NCBI RefSeq assembly: GCF_009659375.1 | Contig: NZ_WJQT01000001.1 | Span: forward strand, 310,001 to 374,000 | Origin: Fundicoccus ignavus | Lineage (GTDB): Bacteria; Bacillota; Bacilli; Lactobacillales; Aerococcaceae | Direction of reading: 5' to 3' | DNA length: 64,000 nucleotides | Shown here: one piece after another, positions 62,375 through 64,000 of the stretch | Position numbering within the stretch: the first letter of the stretch is position 1 | Layout: each line of letters begins with the position of its first letter | Position numbers and translations under genes: made by a program | Notes under the pieces: model-generated | Database searches by the model: none | What the model saw: the letters and a program-made list of their open reading frames with translations, nothing else | Told to the model about the DNA's origin: nothing

Positions 62375-62626
62375 ATTGCCCATCAGAACATCGTCAAGAC
62401 GCTTGCTAGCCTGTGACGTGCTGGACTGAGGTTTGAAAAACAGTGTGACGAACTAAGAGGTCATGAATGCGACTGGATTGGATATCTTATTTATATGGTT
62501 AGTTAGCGTTCGAAGGCATAAATTCTCCTTCTAAAGTAAGAAGTGTCTTTTAGTTAAGAAAACTAGTCCATCGAACTATATGTAGGTTTTTTTGAAATCT
62601 ATATGAAACTGCTTGATAAAAGGAAA

Positions 62627-62669
62627 ACCTCCTGAAAAAATCTCATATCATAAGAGAAATTTTAGGAGG
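62627..62669. repeat. Inverted repeat before a small ORF
   Basis: CCTCCTGAAAAAATCTC and GAGAAATTTTAGGAGG form a long imperfect stem that hides the AGGAGG ribosome binding site of the frames starting at 62677 and 62684. This could be translational control or the edge of a lost element. Confidence 0.5.
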
Positions 62670-62683
62670 GATTGACATGATAT

Positions 62684-62848
62684 ATGCATTATCTATTCAA
62701 TTCAGAACAAAAATCGCTAGACGCATCAGGCGAACACGAAGTTAGTCTGCGAGCTTTATCGGCAATATTTAAAAGACAATTGCCCCGAACTCAGCCGTTA
62801 AAGAACATAAAGAAACGAAGAGAATTTATTGGGTTTCATTATCATTAA
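62684..62848 (+). CDS. Hypothetical 54-residue protein
   Basis: A short frame starting MHYLFNSEQKSLDASGEHE and ending with basic residues KNIKKRREFIGFHYH. AGGAGG lies about 15 bases upstream, rather far; another ATG at 62677 in a different frame is closer but gives only 22 codons. It may be a remnant of a larger gene. I do not recognise the family. Confidence 0.3.
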   Translation: MHYLFNSEQKSLDASGEHEVSLRALSAIFKRQLPRTQPLKNIKKRREFIGFHYH

Positions 62849-62923
62849 TTTTTGAGAAATGAATCAGTTTGTTTAGTGTATCTGCAATTAAAAACTAAAC
62901 AAACAAATGTTGAATTGCATTCA

Positions 62924-62972
62924 AAAACTCCTCCTTATCACACTATTTCAAGTGATAAGGAGGAGAGTTTTA
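62924..62972. terminator. Bidirectional terminator-like hairpin
   Basis: CTCCTCCTTATCAC / GTGATAAGGAGGAG, a 14-bp perfect stem, with AAAA before and TTTT after it, so it can end transcripts from both sides. Confidence 0.75.
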
Positions 62973-63124
62973 TGATCTAATAGAGTTGCTTTCACTTACC
63001 TTACTGACAATGCCTATAGAGTTAATCTATATAATGAAGGGATAAGAATTAAGTATACAGAGGTTTGTCATCCAAGTGGACTTATTGTCCGCATTCGATG
63101 GCCGTCTTGTGAAGCGGTAATCGT

Positions 63125-64000
63125 TTAGAGATATCTCAGAATTAAACCTTGAGCAATTAAAGCCACGATAACAACCGAAGTATCAATAATGACTCCAGCA
63201 ACCATCGGTTTGAAGCCCACCCCTGCTACCTCTTTCAAGCTAGTTTGCATACCAATAGCTGCTAATGCCACGGCTAAGAAGAATTTAGATAAAGAAGTCA
63301 GCTGTTCAACCATCAAATCTGGAACTAGGCCTGTACTTCTAATGGCAACAACAGCGAGAAAACCAAGAATGAACCAAGGGAATATTTGGACAATATTTAC
63401 TATTGGTTTATTTTTTTCAGTGGATTCTTTTTTAGCATAAACCCAAGAGAAAATCAGTACAAGTGGTACGATAAAAAGGGTCCTAGTGAGCTTCACAATG
63501 GTCGCCAATACGCCGGCTACATCTGAAAAGGCGTATCCTGCTGCAACAACGGATGAAGTATCGTTAACTGACGTCCCAACCCAGAGTCCATAACCTGTAT
63601 CACTAAGGCCTAACATGTGACCAATCCAAGGGAAAGCAATAACGGTGATAATATCAAAGATAAATGTAGCGGAAATGGCATAGGCGATATCTCGATTTTT
63701 CGCTTGAATGGTTGGTCCAAGAGTTGCGACAGCTGTTCCACCACAAATTGCCGTACTTATAGAAAGTAGACTAGCGAGTTTCCAATTAATTTTAAATACT
63801 TTGTGGCAGACATAACCAATGCCGAACGCTGTTATAAGCGTAAAAAAAAGAAGAACAAGTGCATATTTACCTGCTTGGGCTACTTGGGAGAAACTAAGCG
63901 AGATTCCGCCCAGAATAATTCCATAACGGAGGATTTTTTTGCCACTCCAGCTAATTCCTGGTTCAAAGCTTTCATAGTTCGCAATTATTGGGTTCAGCAA
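63125..64000 (-). CDS. YeiH/UPF0324 family membrane protein (putative sulfate exporter), cut by window edge
   Basis: The visible 291 residues contain about eight to nine transmembrane helices and the family blocks LSISTAICGGTAVATLGPTI and GTSVNDTSSVVAAG. YeiH/UPF0324 proteins average about 330-340 residues, so the N-terminus probably lies beyond the right edge; the TTG at the last bases is not a convincing start. Function in the family is poorly known. No terminator is obvious beyond its stop. Confidence 0.8.
   Translation of the reverse strand: MLNPIIANYESFEPGISWSGKKILRYGIILGGISLSFSQVAQAGKYALVLLFFTLITAFGIGYVCHKVFKINWKLASLLSISTAICGGTAVATLGPTIQAKNRDIAYAISATFIFDIITVIAFPWIGHMLGLSDTGYGLWVGTSVNDTSSVVAAGYAFSDVAGVLATIVKLTRTLFIVPLVLIFSWVYAKKESTEKNKPIVNIVQIFPWFILGFLAVVAIRSTGLVPDLMVEQLTSLSKFFLAVALAAIGMQTSLKEVAGVGFKPMVAGVIIDTSVVIVALIAQGLILRYL

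Overview
The window looks like an A+T-rich Firmicutes chromosome, most likely Lactobacillales (an Aerococcaceae- or Carnobacteriaceae-like organism). I base this on TTA/AAA-rich codon use, AGGAGG-type ribosome binding sites, the sufCDSUB gene order, RFN and THI-box riboswitches, a Leu-codon attenuator, and FabV- and YesL/LplB-type genes. The species cannot be named from sequence alone.

Layout. (1) 1-8.7 kb: a beta-glucoside/oligosaccharide utilisation operon with the end of a GH1 enzyme, GH3 beta-glucosidase, LacI-type regulator, two CUT1 permeases, a solute-binding protein, a YesL-like protein and a ROK kinase. (2) 8.7-11.8 kb: a PucR-type regulator remnant, a DAACS-type symporter and a DegV fatty-acid-binding protein, all on the minus strand. 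(3) 11.9-20.1 kb: a complete four-gene type I Wadjet defence operon (jetABCD), followed by two 77-bp copies of a paired-hairpin repeat. (4) 20.9-31.2 kb, minus strand: a secreted acidic PepSY-like protein, then a co-oriented block of iron-siderophore ABC uptake genes and the SUF Fe-S assembly operon. (5) 31.5-46.1 kb: branched-chain amino acid synthesis: ilvA-ridA, a DUF59 Fe-S assembly factor, ilvD-ilvB-ilvN-ilvC, then leuABCD behind a leucine attenuator, with a YrdC/Sua5-like gene between attenuator and leuA. (6) 46.2-47.3 kb: an IS30-family element with a frameshifted transposase. (7) 47.4-52 kb: an FMN riboswitch and ribD-ribE-ribBA-ribH plus a HAD phosphatase. (8) 52-62.3 kb: a visibly decaying region with a truncated adhC beside an intact fghA, an internally deleted tenA behind thiD-thiE-thiM-thiW (TPP riboswitch), a fabV lacking its 5' end and frameshifted near its 3' end, abutting head to head a GH1 fragment lacking its 5' end, an oppA-like gene without signal peptide, and an M20 amidohydrolase with an amber codon. 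(9) 63.1-64 kb: the end of a YeiH/UPF0324 membrane protein running off the window.

The genes connect functionally. Iron import and SUF supply Fe-S clusters needed by IlvD and LeuCD; RidA removes the reactive enamine products of IlvA; FMN and TPP supply cofactors (TPP for IlvB). The most novel-looking observations are the paired-hairpin repeats beside Wadjet, the leucine attenuator placed ahead of a YrdC-like gene, a promoter-equipped 52-codon gene at 39.9-40.06 kb, the fabV/GH1 breakpoint, and several genes without a canonical start codon. Wadjet itself is an already described system. I saw no tRNA, rRNA or CRISPR array.
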